A stretch of 64,000 nucleotides of DNA from Gemmatimonadota bacterium (GCA_028873695.1 JAPPNU010000024.1:28975-92974), one strand, 5' to 3'; counted from the stretch's first letter, positions 32,345 through 43,200 are shown. The notes: generated by a model not told the origin, from the letters alone. Numbers and translations are program-made.

Positions 32345-34429
32345 TCACCCCGGATTCATGGCGAGCCAGGATCTCAATGCCGGCGCCTGCGGGTGGCGCG
32401 GCGCCAGATCCAGGACCTTTCTGAAGCACGTGCGGGTTTTCTCCACGTCCCCCAACGTGTGGTAGACAACGCCGAGATTGTAGTAGCCCTCGGCGTACCC
32501 GGGGTCCAGCGCCACGGCCTGCTCGTAGGCGGAAATGGCCTGTTCATAGTCCCTCAGACCGTGGTACGCGTTCCCGAGATTCGAATGCGCCCTGGCATAA
32601 CCGGGATTCAGAGCAATCGCTCTTCGGTAGGCTTCGACGGCCGCGTCGAACTGTCCCGTTCTGTAGTACAGATCGCCCACGTTATAATGGGCCGCCACGA
32701 ACTGCGGCTTCAATGCGATCGCCTTCTCGAAATACCCCGCCGCCCTGTCATATTCCCTCAGACCGTACAGGGCATTGCCCATCTGGAACTGCGCTTCCGC
32801 GAAGTCCGGCTTCAGCGCGATTACCTTCCGAAAATACGCCGCTGCTCGCTCGTACTGCTTCAAGTCGTAATACAGGTTGCCGAGATTGTAGTAGCCGCCC
32901 GCGAATTCCGGATCGGCTTCAACCACCTCTTCGTACGCCCGGATTGCCTGCCCGTTCCTGCCGTGATCCCTGTGGTATACCGCGAGTGTCTCCCATCCGT
33001 GCGACCGGGCGTGCGCCGACAGATATCCCCGTTTCAGGTGGGTGGAAAACCGCGCTTCGGCCGACAATTCGTCCGCGTTAACGCCTATCCAGAACACCGC
33101 GTGCAAGACGCCTGCCGCGCAGATCAATCCGGCGGCATCCGCCGAAACGGTCCGATCCCGAAGCTCGCGGACCAAAGTAAGCGCCGCCCACAACGTCATG
33201 GGCAATGCCGCAAAGGCGAATACGTCCCAATCCCTGAAAGCGCCAAGTTCCGGGTTCGCGACAACGGTAAACAGAATCGGAAACAGCGCCGCAACGAGAA
33301 GAAACTGCCGATCGGGCCCCTGCAGCCAGCGCGTCCTCCGGCATAGAAGCAAGACCATCAGAGAAGACGGCGCAACGAGGACGTATTGATTCACCAGATC
33401 AACCCATTTCCCGAACGAAAACAGGCTGTAGTGCTGTTTGGGCCCGGGTTCCGCAAACAGATTCAGGATATAAAACCCCTGTCTCTTTTGAAGATACGCG
33501 ATCAGGTCGAACTGAATCAGCAGGAGCGTACCGAAGAAAACGACCGCGCTCAACAGGATCGCGAACCCCGCTTTCGCGGCCGACAGTCCGGGAACGGATG
33601 TACCGGAGAGACGTTTCGTCCTGCCCTCGAGGATCGCCAACGCCAGAAGGGAAGGCGCGAGCGTCATCATCGTAATGTGGAGCGCCATCAGAACGCCCAG
33701 CAACGCCGCCGGCCACCAGATCGCCAACCTGCCTTCGATTACGCGAATGCCCAGGAGCAGGTAAAGCAGCATGAACGGAAACAGGAACGCGTAATTCTCA
33801 ACGTATGCAAAAAAGAGCTGCATATACCCGCCCCCGAGCAGCAGGACCAGTATCAGAAACCGCTCAAGGGCGTTTTTTCCCTGGAGCCGTGCAACATATC
33901 TCGCGACAATCAGAAACAGGATTCCGGAAAGACAACTGAATAGTCGATACGTGGTCTCGGGTGAAATCCAGGCGGACCCCCCGGCACGATGCAGCCCCCT
34001 GACGATCCAGAACGTCAGCGGCGCGCGGTCCGTCCTCGGGACTTCCGACCAGAAATTCTCCAGTTCGCGCATCAGCATCATCCCGTCGCCAAGCAGATGC
34101 ACGGCGGAACGCATACCCCAGAAAACCAGGAGGCCGCCCACCATAAGCAGGGCCCAGGAGAGGGCGGAACGCCAGACGTCGGGGTCGCTGCCGCGCCGTC
34201 GCGAAACGGCCGACGTCCATCGTCCCAGACTTCCCCGCGCGGCAAGCAAGAGCAACGCGACACTCAACAGGACGAAAGCCAACCGCGTGCCGATGTCATA
34301 ATAGCTCAGGAAGTCCGCGCCCCAGACTGACACGGGCTGCCAAAAGGCGAACAGTATGTGCAGGCCGAAAAAGAACCCGACCACGACGATCGACTTACCG
34401 TATCCCGTTCGGTCTTCTTTACGTTGCAT
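32345..34429 (-). CDS. GT-C-like multispanning membrane protein with C-terminal TPRs
   Basis: A 694-residue protein. The first ~450 residues carry about eleven hydrophobic segments, with the first loop having the acidic GADFLSYYDIGTR and the second HLLGDGMMLMRELENF, an arrangement like GT-C glycosyltransferases that use lipid-linked sugars. Residues ~480-690 form six canonical TPRs (AGGYYNLGNLYYDLKQYERA, and similar). The architecture recalls TPR-tailed mannosyltransferase-like proteins. The ATG at 34429 has GGAAG 6 bases upstream. It follows the PTPS-related membrane protein in the same direction, 196 bases behind it, with two REP-like palindromes in between. A second protein of the same architecture is at 44541. 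Confidence 0.82.
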   Translation of the reverse strand: MQRKEDRTGYGKSIVVVGFFFGLHILFAFWQPVSVWGADFLSYYDIGTRLAFVLLSVALLLLAARGSLGRWTSAVSRRRGSDPDVWRSALSWALLMVGGLLVFWGMRSAVHLLGDGMMLMRELENFWSEVPRTDRAPLTFWIVRGLHRAGGSAWISPETTYRLFSCLSGILFLIVARYVARLQGKNALERFLILVLLLGGGYMQLFFAYVENYAFLFPFMLLYLLLGIRVIEGRLAIWWPAALLGVLMALHITMMTLAPSLLALAILEGRTKRLSGTSVPGLSAAKAGFAILLSAVVFFGTLLLIQFDLIAYLQKRQGFYILNLFAEPGPKQHYSLFSFGKWVDLVNQYVLVAPSSLMVLLLCRRTRWLQGPDRQFLLVAALFPILFTVVANPELGAFRDWDVFAFAALPMTLWAALTLVRELRDRTVSADAAGLICAAGVLHAVFWIGVNADELSAEARFSTHLKRGYLSAHARSHGWETLAVYHRDHGRNGQAIRAYEEVVEADPEFAGGYYNLGNLYYDLKQYERAAAYFRKVIALKPDFAEAQFQMGNALYGLREYDRAAGYFEKAIALKPQFVAAHYNVGDLYYRTGQFDAAVEAYRRAIALNPGYARAHSNLGNAYHGLRDYEQAISAYEQAVALDPGYAEGYYNLGVVYHTLGDVEKTRTCFRKVLDLAPRHPQAPALRSWLAMNPG

Positions 34430-34456
34430 AATCTTCCGCTCTTTGTGCAGCCGGGA

Positions 34457-34563
34457 GGCGGGCGCCCACAAGGGACGCCCCTACAACTGTGACGCCGTCG
34501 TCGAACCTTGAGCGTTCAATTCGTGGATATTTGATCTTGTAGGGGCGTCCCCTGTGGGCGCCC
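34457..34563. repeat. REP-like palindromes copies 2 and 3, inverted pair
   Basis: GGCGGGCGCCCACAAGGGAC then GCCCCTACAA (34457-34486), and the opposite TTGTAGGGGCGTCCCCTGTG then GGCGCCC (34537-34563), 50 bases apart. They lie between two co-directional genes and could fold into one long stem. Confidence 0.85.
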
Positions 34564-34625
34564 AAATCTGGTTTGGCTTACGGCTGAATGCTGATGGCTC
34601 TTTCCGATGGGACCGGGTGGAACGG

Positions 34626-37160
34626 TCACCGCGACGTTCGTTGCACGATCCTGCGCCCCACCAATACCAACGCCGCGGCCAGCAGCAGAACGACGTCCAC
34701 GAGCAGCAGCGAGAACCGCAGCGGCGAAAGCGTGGGTTCCACTACGATTCTGCTCTCGCCCGGACCGAGTCTCAGCGCCACAAATCGACCGGCCGTCGTG
34801 TACGGCCGCACGTCGCGGCCATTCAGCGTGATCCGCTGATGGGGATAGGCCGTATAGGCCAGCCGGGCGAAACAGGCCGCGCTGGCGCGCACGACCAGTT
34901 CGACCCGCTGGTTCCACACCCGATGCGCCAGAACCTCCACACGCGGCGACGTGCCCAAATCCTCCGTCGCGTGCCCGCCCGTCACCAGAATCCGCTCGCA
35001 CGTACGGTTCCTTACGTCGACCTCCATCGCCTGAAGCAACTTCACGAAGTTGCTCAATGCGATGCTCTGCATCCTGCGCGCTTCCCGTTCATCCACGTCC
35101 GACCCGGACCGGGCGCGGGCCCGGTCCAGTTCACGAACCGGATAGGGCCATCCGGCGATTTTCGACGAGACGACGACAGGACTGGCTTCAGGGAACTCTT
35201 CATGAAAAATCAGGTCCTGCTCAGAATGTGAATACAGCAGATGGCGGGTGTTCATCAGGAAGAGTCCCGCGCGGATGATATCGTACTCCCGCATCCGGTT
35301 CAGGCCCGAGCCTTCTTTCAGACGCTGCAGCGAAAGGTGAAGCAGATCCTGGAAACGACGGACGAATGCAGGTACCGACAGCGGGTACTGCGTGAACGTA
35401 TCCAGAGGCGTCGACAGGCCCGTCCGGAGGGCTAACCAGGGAATGATGAAGTGGTAGTAGATCCTGTTGGTCGTATGGAACAGCCGATAGCCCGGAAGCT
35501 GTCCGTCCTCATAGGTTGCCAGTTCTTCCTGGAAGCGTCTGTAAACAGGATGATGCTCCAGGGGCAGCGGCTTCGCGACCGGCCAGGCGTTCGGGTCCCG
35601 CCGCAGGTCCTGCAAGGCGCGCGGGCCGACTCTCGAAGCCGCGCCGGGAGAACGGTAGGGTTGCTGGAAGGTGGTTGGCCCCAGGTCCGCCAGAACCACG
35701 ACGAGAATTGCCACGAAGACCCCGACGGGGCGTTTCCGCCCGGCAGCCCGCGCGGCCGTGAACAACCCGACCAGCACGGCGACAAAGAACACCACAAACA
35801 GCAGGTAGCGGGAGGCGTTCATCGCCTGCACCACCCCAAGGGAATTCAGGACCGGCCACCGGTAACCGAATACCAGAAGCAGGGACCCGATCATGCAGAG
35901 GCCGACCGGAAATCCCGAAGTTCGCACTTCAGTACTGCCGCTGCGGACAATCCGTACCAATCCCCACAGGGAAATCGCGACCAGACTCACCCCGAGATAG
36001 CCGCCGTACCAGTGGTCCTGGGCCTCAAAGAACCGGAAGCGGTAGTTTGACCAGAGCAGCAGATGCCGCCACGTGGGCGCCGGAAAATCGGACATATAGA
36101 ACCCGGCGTGGAGCCCCGTCAATCCCCGTTCCAGATACATCGGAACCGTCAGATAAGCGCCCAGCATTGCGCCCCCGCCGAAGAGCAGCAAACCGTGCCG
36201 GACCGAAAAAGGCGCGTCTTCGCTCCTTGTCATCCGGTACCTGGCAATTGCGTAAATCAGCAGAAAAACCGTTGCCCAGAAGCCGTAACCGGGATGCGTA
36301 ACGTGCAGACAACCCAGCGCGATGCCGCCGCCAACGGCCTGGGCAAGCCGATTCGGATTATTCCGAAGCCCCTCCCAGAAGTAGAACGGCAACGGCAGCA
36401 GGGCATAGAACAACGACAGCGGCAGCCTGCCCATAATGAGTACCTGCTGCGTATGCCAGAAACTCACGACGAACGCGAGCCCCGCCGCCACCCCGGCCTG
36501 CCGCGATCCGGTCAGCCGCCTGACGAAAAGATACGCGCCAAGCCCGGATAGCGCATGGGCGGCGCCAAGCACGAATTTTATCGAAGAGAGCGGCGCCTGA
36601 AGCACCAGATTCACCAGACCGACCAGGTAGTAGAACAGGAAGCCGTAAAACTGCAGGAAGGGCGTGCCGTTGCAGAAATAGTGCGTCCAGATCGGCACCT
36701 CGCCCTGCGATATCGACGTTGCGGCCAGCCAGGCGTAGGTCACGTGCAGATACGTATCGGCGCCGTGCGCAAAATCCCCTCCGGCAAAATAAAAACGAAC
36801 CAGAATCAGGCTCCCCAGGACAAGGAGCACGACCGTTCGCCATTCGCTTGCGAATATATGTTCGAAAAATACCGAGAGCCGCCGCCCGCGCCACTCCATA
36901 CCAATCAGCAATATTCCCACTGAGAGAATAAGAAGAAGCAGCAAAGCATCGACGGCGTTGAAAACCACGAACCGCGATACAACGGTGAGAAACCCCTGAA
37001 GACTTTGATACCTCAGACCCGGTCGCAGAATGCCGAATTTATCCAGCGTCACGTACTGGAATAAAATCAACAGCCCCGCCAGCAACGCCAGCAGGGCCGA
37101 CACGTCCAGGGGCCATCCGGTTCGCTTGCGTCCCTCAGGCCGTTTCAAGACGTACTCCAC
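34626..37160 (-). CDS. Large PTPS-related membrane protein (GT-C-like)
   Basis: About 844 residues. Some 12-13 transmembrane segments lie in the first ~540 residues, and a soluble part and a last TM helix (SLLLVDVVLLLAAALVLVG) at the end. The first large loop, GGDFAHGADTYLHVTYAWLA then EVPIWTHYFCNGTPFLQFYG, matches membrane proteins annotated as 6-pyruvoyl-tetrahydropterin-synthase-related, which are probably GT-C glycosyltransferases. The start is uncertain: GTG 37160 gives V-E-Y-V-L-K-R; an earlier GTG at 37259 adds 33 residues of poor character. Neither has a clear ribosome-binding site. It may work with the GT-C/TPR protein downstream in glycosylation of the envelope. Confidence 0.78.
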   Translation of the reverse strand: MEYVLKRPEGRKRTGWPLDVSALLALLAGLLILFQYVTLDKFGILRPGLRYQSLQGFLTVVSRFVVFNAVDALLLLLILSVGILLIGMEWRGRRLSVFFEHIFASEWRTVVLLVLGSLILVRFYFAGGDFAHGADTYLHVTYAWLAATSISQGEVPIWTHYFCNGTPFLQFYGFLFYYLVGLVNLVLQAPLSSIKFVLGAAHALSGLGAYLFVRRLTGSRQAGVAAGLAFVVSFWHTQQVLIMGRLPLSLFYALLPLPFYFWEGLRNNPNRLAQAVGGGIALGCLHVTHPGYGFWATVFLLIYAIARYRMTRSEDAPFSVRHGLLLFGGGAMLGAYLTVPMYLERGLTGLHAGFYMSDFPAPTWRHLLLWSNYRFRFFEAQDHWYGGYLGVSLVAISLWGLVRIVRSGSTEVRTSGFPVGLCMIGSLLLVFGYRWPVLNSLGVVQAMNASRYLLFVVFFVAVLVGLFTAARAAGRKRPVGVFVAILVVVLADLGPTTFQQPYRSPGAASRVGPRALQDLRRDPNAWPVAKPLPLEHHPVYRRFQEELATYEDGQLPGYRLFHTTNRIYYHFIIPWLALRTGLSTPLDTFTQYPLSVPAFVRRFQDLLHLSLQRLKEGSGLNRMREYDIIRAGLFLMNTRHLLYSHSEQDLIFHEEFPEASPVVVSSKIAGWPYPVRELDRARARSGSDVDEREARRMQSIALSNFVKLLQAMEVDVRNRTCERILVTGGHATEDLGTSPRVEVLAHRVWNQRVELVVRASAACFARLAYTAYPHQRITLNGRDVRPYTTAGRFVALRLGPGESRIVVEPTLSPLRFSLLLVDVVLLLAAALVLVGRRIVQRTSR

Positions 37161-37428
37161 GTTTAACTTTGATTCGTAAGTCTTCGGTGACGTTAATTCG
37201 AATATGTGATTGTAAATAAAGGCGATTAGACTGCGGATTATCAGGATACACCAGGACACTGGACGTGAAGGGAAAAAACATCCTTCTATACGTCGATAAA
37301 GCCCCGTTTCGGAGCGTTTTATCGCGTCGCCGCGTTGCTGTTTTTTTCGGATTGAGGTTAATAATCGTTATATCAGCGGATTTGTGCGGGAAACGTACTC
37401 CTGGTACGCGGACTCACCGCATCTGAAG
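37161..37428. other. AT-rich intergenic region with hairpin
   Basis: This is more AT-rich than its surroundings. CGATAAAGCCCCG and CGGAGCGTTTTATCG (37293-37323) form an interrupted hairpin, and a T7 run lies at 37341-37347. It could be the end of the barrel-protein transcript. No gene is seen. Confidence 0.4.
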
Positions 37429-38067
37429 TTATTCGAAGGATAAGCCCACTCGAGCGGGAAAGAGCTGGGTGCTGCCCCGCTCTCCTGACGTAAAACCGGC
37501 CTCGAACCGTGCTTCGACAAAGAGATGTACCCGGTCCGTCAGACGTATGTCGATCCCCGCGCCCGCGTTTATCGCAAACCCGGCGCCGGATTGACCGTCA
37601 ACGTGAAAGACCTGGTTACCAATCTCAACGACCTCCGTATCGGCTTCTGAATAGGACAATATACCCACGCCGCCAACCGCATACGGGACCGCCCTTACAT
37701 CCAGATCGTCCGAATCGATTGATTTTGTATATTTCAGACCGGCAAATGCGCTGAACAGGTGTTTTTCGCCGCCCTTTGTATCAGTAACCACGCCGAGAGC
37801 ATCGTTTTCCGCCTTGAATTTGCCCTGATCGAAGCCGAATCGGACATAATTGATATGACCCTGAACGGCCAGGCTGGGGTGGAAGAAGTATTCCGCACCG
37901 GCGCCCAGACCGATGCCGGGATACCAGACGTCCGACACCGAACTGGATGCGGGCGCGGCGAACCCCGCGGTGACGAAGTAGACCGGCCTATGCTGCGCTT
38001 CGACGTCGCCGGCCCCCGCGCCGGCCAGCACCTGTGCTGCGAAGAAAACTGACAACATTTTAGTCAC
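37429..38067 (-). CDS. Outer-membrane beta-barrel protein
   Basis: A 212-residue protein with a short signal peptide (MLSVFFAAQVLAGAGAGDVEA). Alternating strands end in aromatic residues, such as GIGLGAGAEYFFHPSLAVQG, AFAGLKYTKS, AGFAINAGAGIDIRLTDRVH and a C-terminal FPARVGLSFE, with the terminal Phe-Glu typical of small porin/OmpA-like barrels. The start is GTG 38067, with AAGGAG 7 bases upstream. It is monocistronic, with REP-like repeats upstream. Function is unknown. Confidence 0.82.
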   Translation of the reverse strand: MTKMLSVFFAAQVLAGAGAGDVEAQHRPVYFVTAGFAAPASSSVSDVWYPGIGLGAGAEYFFHPSLAVQGHINYVRFGFDQGKFKAENDALGVVTDTKGGEKHLFSAFAGLKYTKSIDSDDLDVRAVPYAVGGVGILSYSEADTEVVEIGNQVFHVDGQSGAGFAINAGAGIDIRLTDRVHLFVEARFEAGFTSGERGSTQLFPARVGLSFE

Positions 38068-38104
38068 AATATATCTCCTTTTTCCGATATGACTGCGACC
38101 GAAA

Positions 38105-38214
38105 GGCGGGCACCCACAAGGGGCGCCCCTACAACGTCCGGGAAATGCTCGCAAGGTAAAGACGCCAGATCAAACGGCCGCGGAAAGGCGGACGCCCACA
38201 AGGGACGCCCCTAC
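38105..38214. repeat. REP-like palindromes copies 4 and 5, direct pair
   Basis: GGCGGGCACCCACAAGGGGC then GCCCCTACAA (38105-38134), and GGCGGACGCCCACAAGGGAC then GCCCCTAC (38187-38214). Both have the same orientation. The remaining bases to 38383 hold no gene that I can support. Confidence 0.85.
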
Positions 38215-38383
38215 GACGGACGTGGCGCCTCTTCCGCTTTTCGCTCTGCGCAGGATCTAAGTGAGCAGACAGGAATGTCCGCTCCACCTTCAGATCATCG
38301 ATCGCCCCATCCGGTTCCCCTGAAGTCAACGGACCAGAATTGATCGCAGAAGGGGCCATCAGATCCTTCTCCTTCCTAACGTC

Positions 38384-39724
38384 TTACCTCTTACCGCCTT
38401 CCTCCAGCCTGCGCCACCCCTGCAGAATGGACGGGATCATCTGTACGGGTTGCCCGGCTTTGCAGAAGACGGCCCACATGACGTCCCATACGCGGGGATT
38501 CCACTGGCATAAATCGATCCAGTCCGCGCACGGCGTACTATCCCCTTCTTTTCGGTCCACGCGTCCGCCAATTGCAGGATCATCCACCGACCCGTTCCAC
38601 ATCTGATCCAGCAAGGTGCGCGAGAACCGCTTCATATCGGCATTGTTGAACACGACGCCCCGCCGGCAGGCATCGACTGCGAATCCAATATCGATGCGCC
38701 CGTGGCTGGTATCTTCAATGGCGCTGTGCCCGTGATCGCCGCCTTCGATCCAGTCCCAATAGTACCAGGTGTACGCCCGACCCGTCTTCCACAGATGCCG
38801 CTTGAAATGCCTCGCCATCCGCTGCGCCCGGTCCGCAAACAGGCGCTTGCGCGATACATTCTGCAACGACAGGTACGCCCGTCCCAGCGCGAGATACTGA
38901 TTGTGCGGCATGATCCGGTTCGGAAACCGTTCCGTCATCCAGGGAGAAAACCGATATCCTCCCGAGGACGGGGACGCATCCACCCAGTCACGCTCGTGCT
39001 TGTCGGCGATTTGCCGTCCGATGAATCGAAGATACGACCGTGCGCTGGAGCCGAACCTCTTCTTCAGGTCCGCATCCTTCAGGGCGTGTTCGATAAAGCG
39101 GCTCACGGGATGCAGGAACATCCCCTGGTGGACGATATATTCCAGCGGCTCACCCGCGAAAACCTGCACCCAGAACCGGTCGCCGGCGCGCACTTTGCCT
39201 TCAATGCTTATCTTGAACGGCGCAAAACCTCTTAGCGTTCCGCCGGGCTTAAGCCGGCCGCCGGCCAGAACCTTCCGTGTCCCATACTCGTGTACGGCGT
39301 ACTTGCGTTCCGCGAGGACCTCCACGATACAGATGCTATCCTTCGCCATAGCGCCGCCACGGGTAACCCACACCCGTTCCTCTTCAGGTGTGATCCGGGC
39401 CGTTCCCCGGTTGTGCATCGGTCCGGTTCTCACCAGCGCCACCGAATAGGTTGGTGTAACCCAGGTGGCGTGCCCGTCGGCAAAGTGGTCCTGAACTGTA
39501 CCGATCATCCTGTCGAAATGGTCCACGACCTTTTCCAGCCATCGCTCGTCTCCGGTTGATTCGTACAGTTTCACGTACGCATCCAGGAAGCCGCTTTCGC
39601 CCCATCCCAGGCTTCCGGAATCCGGCGCGTCGGCCTGCCCTCCGCCCTGATTATGCGACCGGTCATAGCCGGAAAACCCCTCGACCATTTCCTCGAGATC
39701 GAAAGGCGCCGCGCGCGTTTTCAC
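38384..39724 (-). CDS. Putative alpha/alpha-toroid (six-hairpin glycosidase-like) protein
   Basis: A 446-residue protein. The start is GTG 39724, fixed by GGAGG with 5-base spacing (39734-39730). Helical segments with WGESGFLDAYVKLYESTGDE, DFRMIGTVQDH-like pairs, RFIEHALKDADLKKRFG, NQYLALGRAYLSLQNVS and an acidic-aromatic WYYWDWIEGGDHGHSAIEDT look like the toroid of uronyl hydrolases, heparinases or C5-epimerases. There is no signal peptide in the chosen frame. I cannot name the family. TIR element copy D ends 5 bases upstream of the ribosome-binding site, so the native upstream region may have been replaced. Confidence 0.72.
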   Translation of the reverse strand: MKTRAAPFDLEEMVEGFSGYDRSHNQGGGQADAPDSGSLGWGESGFLDAYVKLYESTGDERWLEKVVDHFDRMIGTVQDHFADGHATWVTPTYSVALVRTGPMHNRGTARITPEEERVWVTRGGAMAKDSICIVEVLAERKYAVHEYGTRKVLAGGRLKPGGTLRGFAPFKISIEGKVRAGDRFWVQVFAGEPLEYIVHQGMFLHPVSRFIEHALKDADLKKRFGSSARSYLRFIGRQIADKHERDWVDASPSSGGYRFSPWMTERFPNRIMPHNQYLALGRAYLSLQNVSRKRLFADRAQRMARHFKRHLWKTGRAYTWYYWDWIEGGDHGHSAIEDTSHGRIDIGFAVDACRRGVVFNNADMKRFSRTLLDQMWNGSVDDPAIGGRVDRKEGDSTPCADWIDLCQWNPRVWDVMWAVFCKAGQPVQMIPSILQGWRRLEEGGKR

Positions 39725-39739
39725 GGATGCCTCCGCTAT

Positions 39740-40063
39740 CAGTCCGTTGAGAAAGTCGCTCTGCAGGCGAGGCTTGGTGTTCCGTCCCGGAAACATGTCA
39801 CCATTCATCCGCCGATTCATCTCGTCTGGCGGCGTTGCCTTCGCTCGGTGACCGTAGGCAGGTCGCCTTGCTCAGGCGTCTTGCCAGCCGGGCGACTCGG
39901 CGGCCGAATTTCGGCAATCTATTTCCGGGGCGGAACACTTGCCATTGTGGTCGAAGACAAGGCGCGCGACCGAGTCCCATCCTTTGATTCGGCGAGGAAG
40001 CGCAACGCAGTATTTCGACCGCAAGGGCCGGCCGCAGCCCGGATGGACTTTTTCAACGGGCTG
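39740..40063. repeat. TIR element copy D (324 bp, longest)
   Basis: Inverted relative to copies A-C. It begins CAGTCCGTTGAGAAAGTCGC and ends TTTTTCAACGGGCTG. CTAT stands immediately outside both ends (39736-39739 and 40064-40067), a possible 4-bp target duplication. It is ~180 bases longer than copy B in the middle; no intact transposase is encoded. Confidence 0.83.
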
Positions 40064-40071
40064 CTATGGAT

Positions 40072-40172
40072 GGGCGCCCACAAGGGACGTCCCTGCACGG
40101 TAAGGGGCGAACAATTCGCGATGTAGCAGGAATCTTATTTGAAATTGTAGGGGCGTCCCTCGTGGGCGCCCC
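40072..40172. repeat. REP-like palindromes copies 6 and 7, inverted pair
   Basis: GGGCGCCCACAAGGGACGTC then CCTGCA (40072-40097), and the opposite TTGTAGGGGCGTCCCTCGTG then GGCGCCCC (40145-40172). They follow copy D directly. Confidence 0.82.
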
Positions 40173-40254
40173 CCTTTTCACCTAAGACTATTCTGATTAC
40201 TTGTCACCGTCCACTGCTTTTCGCCTTTGATCTTCCCTCTCTCCTCGCTCTTAC

Positions 40255-43200
40255 TCATTGAACGTAGAATCCGGTCTCTCTGGTGGATGTCAGCCCGCTG
40301 TTCAGATCGGTCACGTCGATTTCCAGGATATATTGTCCGGACTTTGTGGACTTCAGATCCAGCTCCATGTACACCTCTTCCGACTCTGAATTGCCAATTT
40401 GCTCGTACCCGACCGCAAGTTCCTGCTTCTTGCCGGTGAGCACACGCACCAACTGGGAGATCACCCCGCTGGCCTTTCGCCCCTGGACGCCCTTGGGTCG
40501 AATTGAATATTCCACCTTGTATCGCGTCTGGCCGAATTCGTCTTTCTGCAGACGGTAAATCTCATAATAGACGAATACGCCCTGATTCCTGCCGAATGTA
40601 CGCGTAGGAATCGGAATGACGCGGAGACCGCCCTTCCTGAATTTCCCCGCTTCGTCCGACTCGGCGACCGAATACGCCAACTGCAACTCACTCAACTGCA
40701 GGAATTTCCTGTCGTAATTGTCAATGACCACTTCCTGGCGGTATCGGCCCTGCCTTCCGGACAACCTGTCCTTGACCTGCACCTCCATCCTGTACGTACC
40801 TGGCGGGACGTCCAGCCCCACCAGGTCGGGTACAAAGCCGCCGCGCATGCCCGTCAGGTCGCCGTCGCCGCGGAATACCAGGTTTCCCTGTCTTCGATAG
40901 ACCGCACCGGTACGGGGGTTGTTCAACGCCACGGAACGTTCAAGAAACATCTCGGTTGCGTCGTCGTCCGGCGAGAACTTCCCGAGTCTGTAAGGAGCGC
41001 CGAAATAGACCTCCAGAACGGACCCGGCGCCCGGATCGTCCTCCCGGAAGTTGGCCAGATCGTAATAGAACTCCAGCGGCGATTTGTTCTCAGGCGGCTT
41101 GTAGTAGTCCGGCGTTACGAGGGCCGCCTGTGTAGCCACGGACCGCGGATTGAACTGATTGAACCGCGCCAACTGTTGCATGGGTATGCGCACGTCCATC
41201 GGTGGGGGCGCGTAGTCGAACTCGCCGCGCATGTGTTCGTCTGTAAAGGTGATTTCGATGCCCCCATTCACGTCGGTATAGACCCAGACTTCCCACGGAA
41301 CCATCGAGGCGTCGTCCTGTGAGGATACGGCCTTGAATGCAAAATCGTTGGGGGAGTCACCCACCGCCAGGGCGCCCTGGTTCATTTGGACGTTCTCGAA
41401 ACGGAGTAATTCAAGGGACGCATCCGAGACCTCATTATTCGCCGTAATCCCCGATTCAAAAGTAATTCCCGTCCGCTGAGCCTGACCCCCTGATACAACC
41501 CGGGAAGCTTCAGAGTTACGCGCGGCAATGCTGAGATCCGCGACCTGACGGTCGCCTGCGAACCCGTCGCCCAGGTTCGCGCCCCCGCTGAGATTGGACT
41601 TCAGGCTGCGCACCGCGTACACCGGCCCGCCCATGAACGTCATCTGAAGGGCGGCCTGACCGTACATCTGCCGGGCAATGCGTTCGCGGACCCGCTGCAC
41701 CTTGAGGCTCTGGTTGTAATTCTTCATATCGGAGGTCGACCGGTAATCGGGTTCCCCGAACCGGATATACACCTCGCCCCTACGGTCCCACGGCTGCTTG
41801 CCCCTCGAATAGGCGCCAAGCGCGTACCAGACCCGCCGGTAGTGTTCCAGCAGGCGCTCGTTGATGGCGGTCGTAAGGTCCGGGTCGTGGGCCGTCCAGA
41901 AACGTTTTACCAATTCGACGCGATCCGGGCCATCGGCCTGTTCATACGCCTCGCGTTCCTCACCGGACATCAACAGGAGCGGATCGCGATACAACGCCTG
42001 CTCGTGGGGAGTGGCCGCCTGCAGGAACTCATTGAAGTACCGGTCCGCCCACTCCAACCGTCCCAACTGCACGCAGGCCTGGGCCAGCACGGCCATAACT
42101 CCGGTCTCATCCGGGTTTTCATGGACAAAATCGGTGAGCAGATCCACGATACGTTCGTAGTTCCGGGACCGAAGATACACCGCGGCGAGGCGCTTCCGCC
42201 CTTCGGGATCCTCCGGTTTCAGGGTCATGTATCGCGCGTAGAGGAGCGCCGCCCGTTCGAAGTCCTCCTCGTGGACTTCGTACCACTCCCCCAGGAGCAG
42301 ATAGGCGGGGGCATACGTCGGATCTATATCGATTACTTTCTCAATGTCGTATTTCGCGTCGTGCTCCCTCAGGCTGCGGCGAAGCCGGGCGATATTGAAT
42401 CGCGCTTCCAGGTAGTCACGGTTGTACTGCAGCGCCCTGGTATAAAACCTGATCGCGTCGTACCGGGCTTTCGGCCGTTTTTCGTAGACCAGACCAAGTC
42501 CGTTGTATGCTTCTGACAGCCTGTGGTCAAGACGAATCGCGCGTTCGAACGAATGCAGTGCGGCGTCGGGGTTTTTGGATTTCAAATAGGCGTAACCCAA
42601 CCGGGAATGCCCGCGCGCGAACTTCGGCGCCATCAACGTGACCACCTGCAGCACCGGCACGGACGCCGTGGGGGCCGTTTCCAGCATCCGGCTGCCCACG
42701 TCCAGTAAGGAATCGACCTGGGCTTGTCCGACGACCCTGTCCACCACGTCGAAACCGTCCCCCTGGCGCACCAGTTCCAGCAACCGCCCACGGTGATAGG
42801 GACTGATCACAATTGCCTCGCCGTCAGCGGCGACGGATCGATAGAAATAGCTGACCGGGCGCTTCTTCCGGTCTTCAGGGGATCTGAACACCTGTTTGAG
42901 GATCCGTTCCTCCGCTTCGTCCAATCCGCCCGCGCGCGCAGACGCCATCAGGACCTGCAGGTTGACCGGTGAATTGCCGTTATGGAGTCGCCTGTACTCG
43001 CGAATCATCTCACCAATCGCGGAGAGATTTTCCCTGCCAACCCACCGGGCGCCCTCGGAAGCCGCCATCCGCGACCTGCCGGCCAACATTTTCGCATAGG
43101 CCATTGCGGGCTTTGAATAAAGAAGGTGGCCCCGCCCAAGCGCCTCGAATTGCTGGGCGGCATCACGATAGAGACGCTGTGCCTGACGAAAATCCCATTG

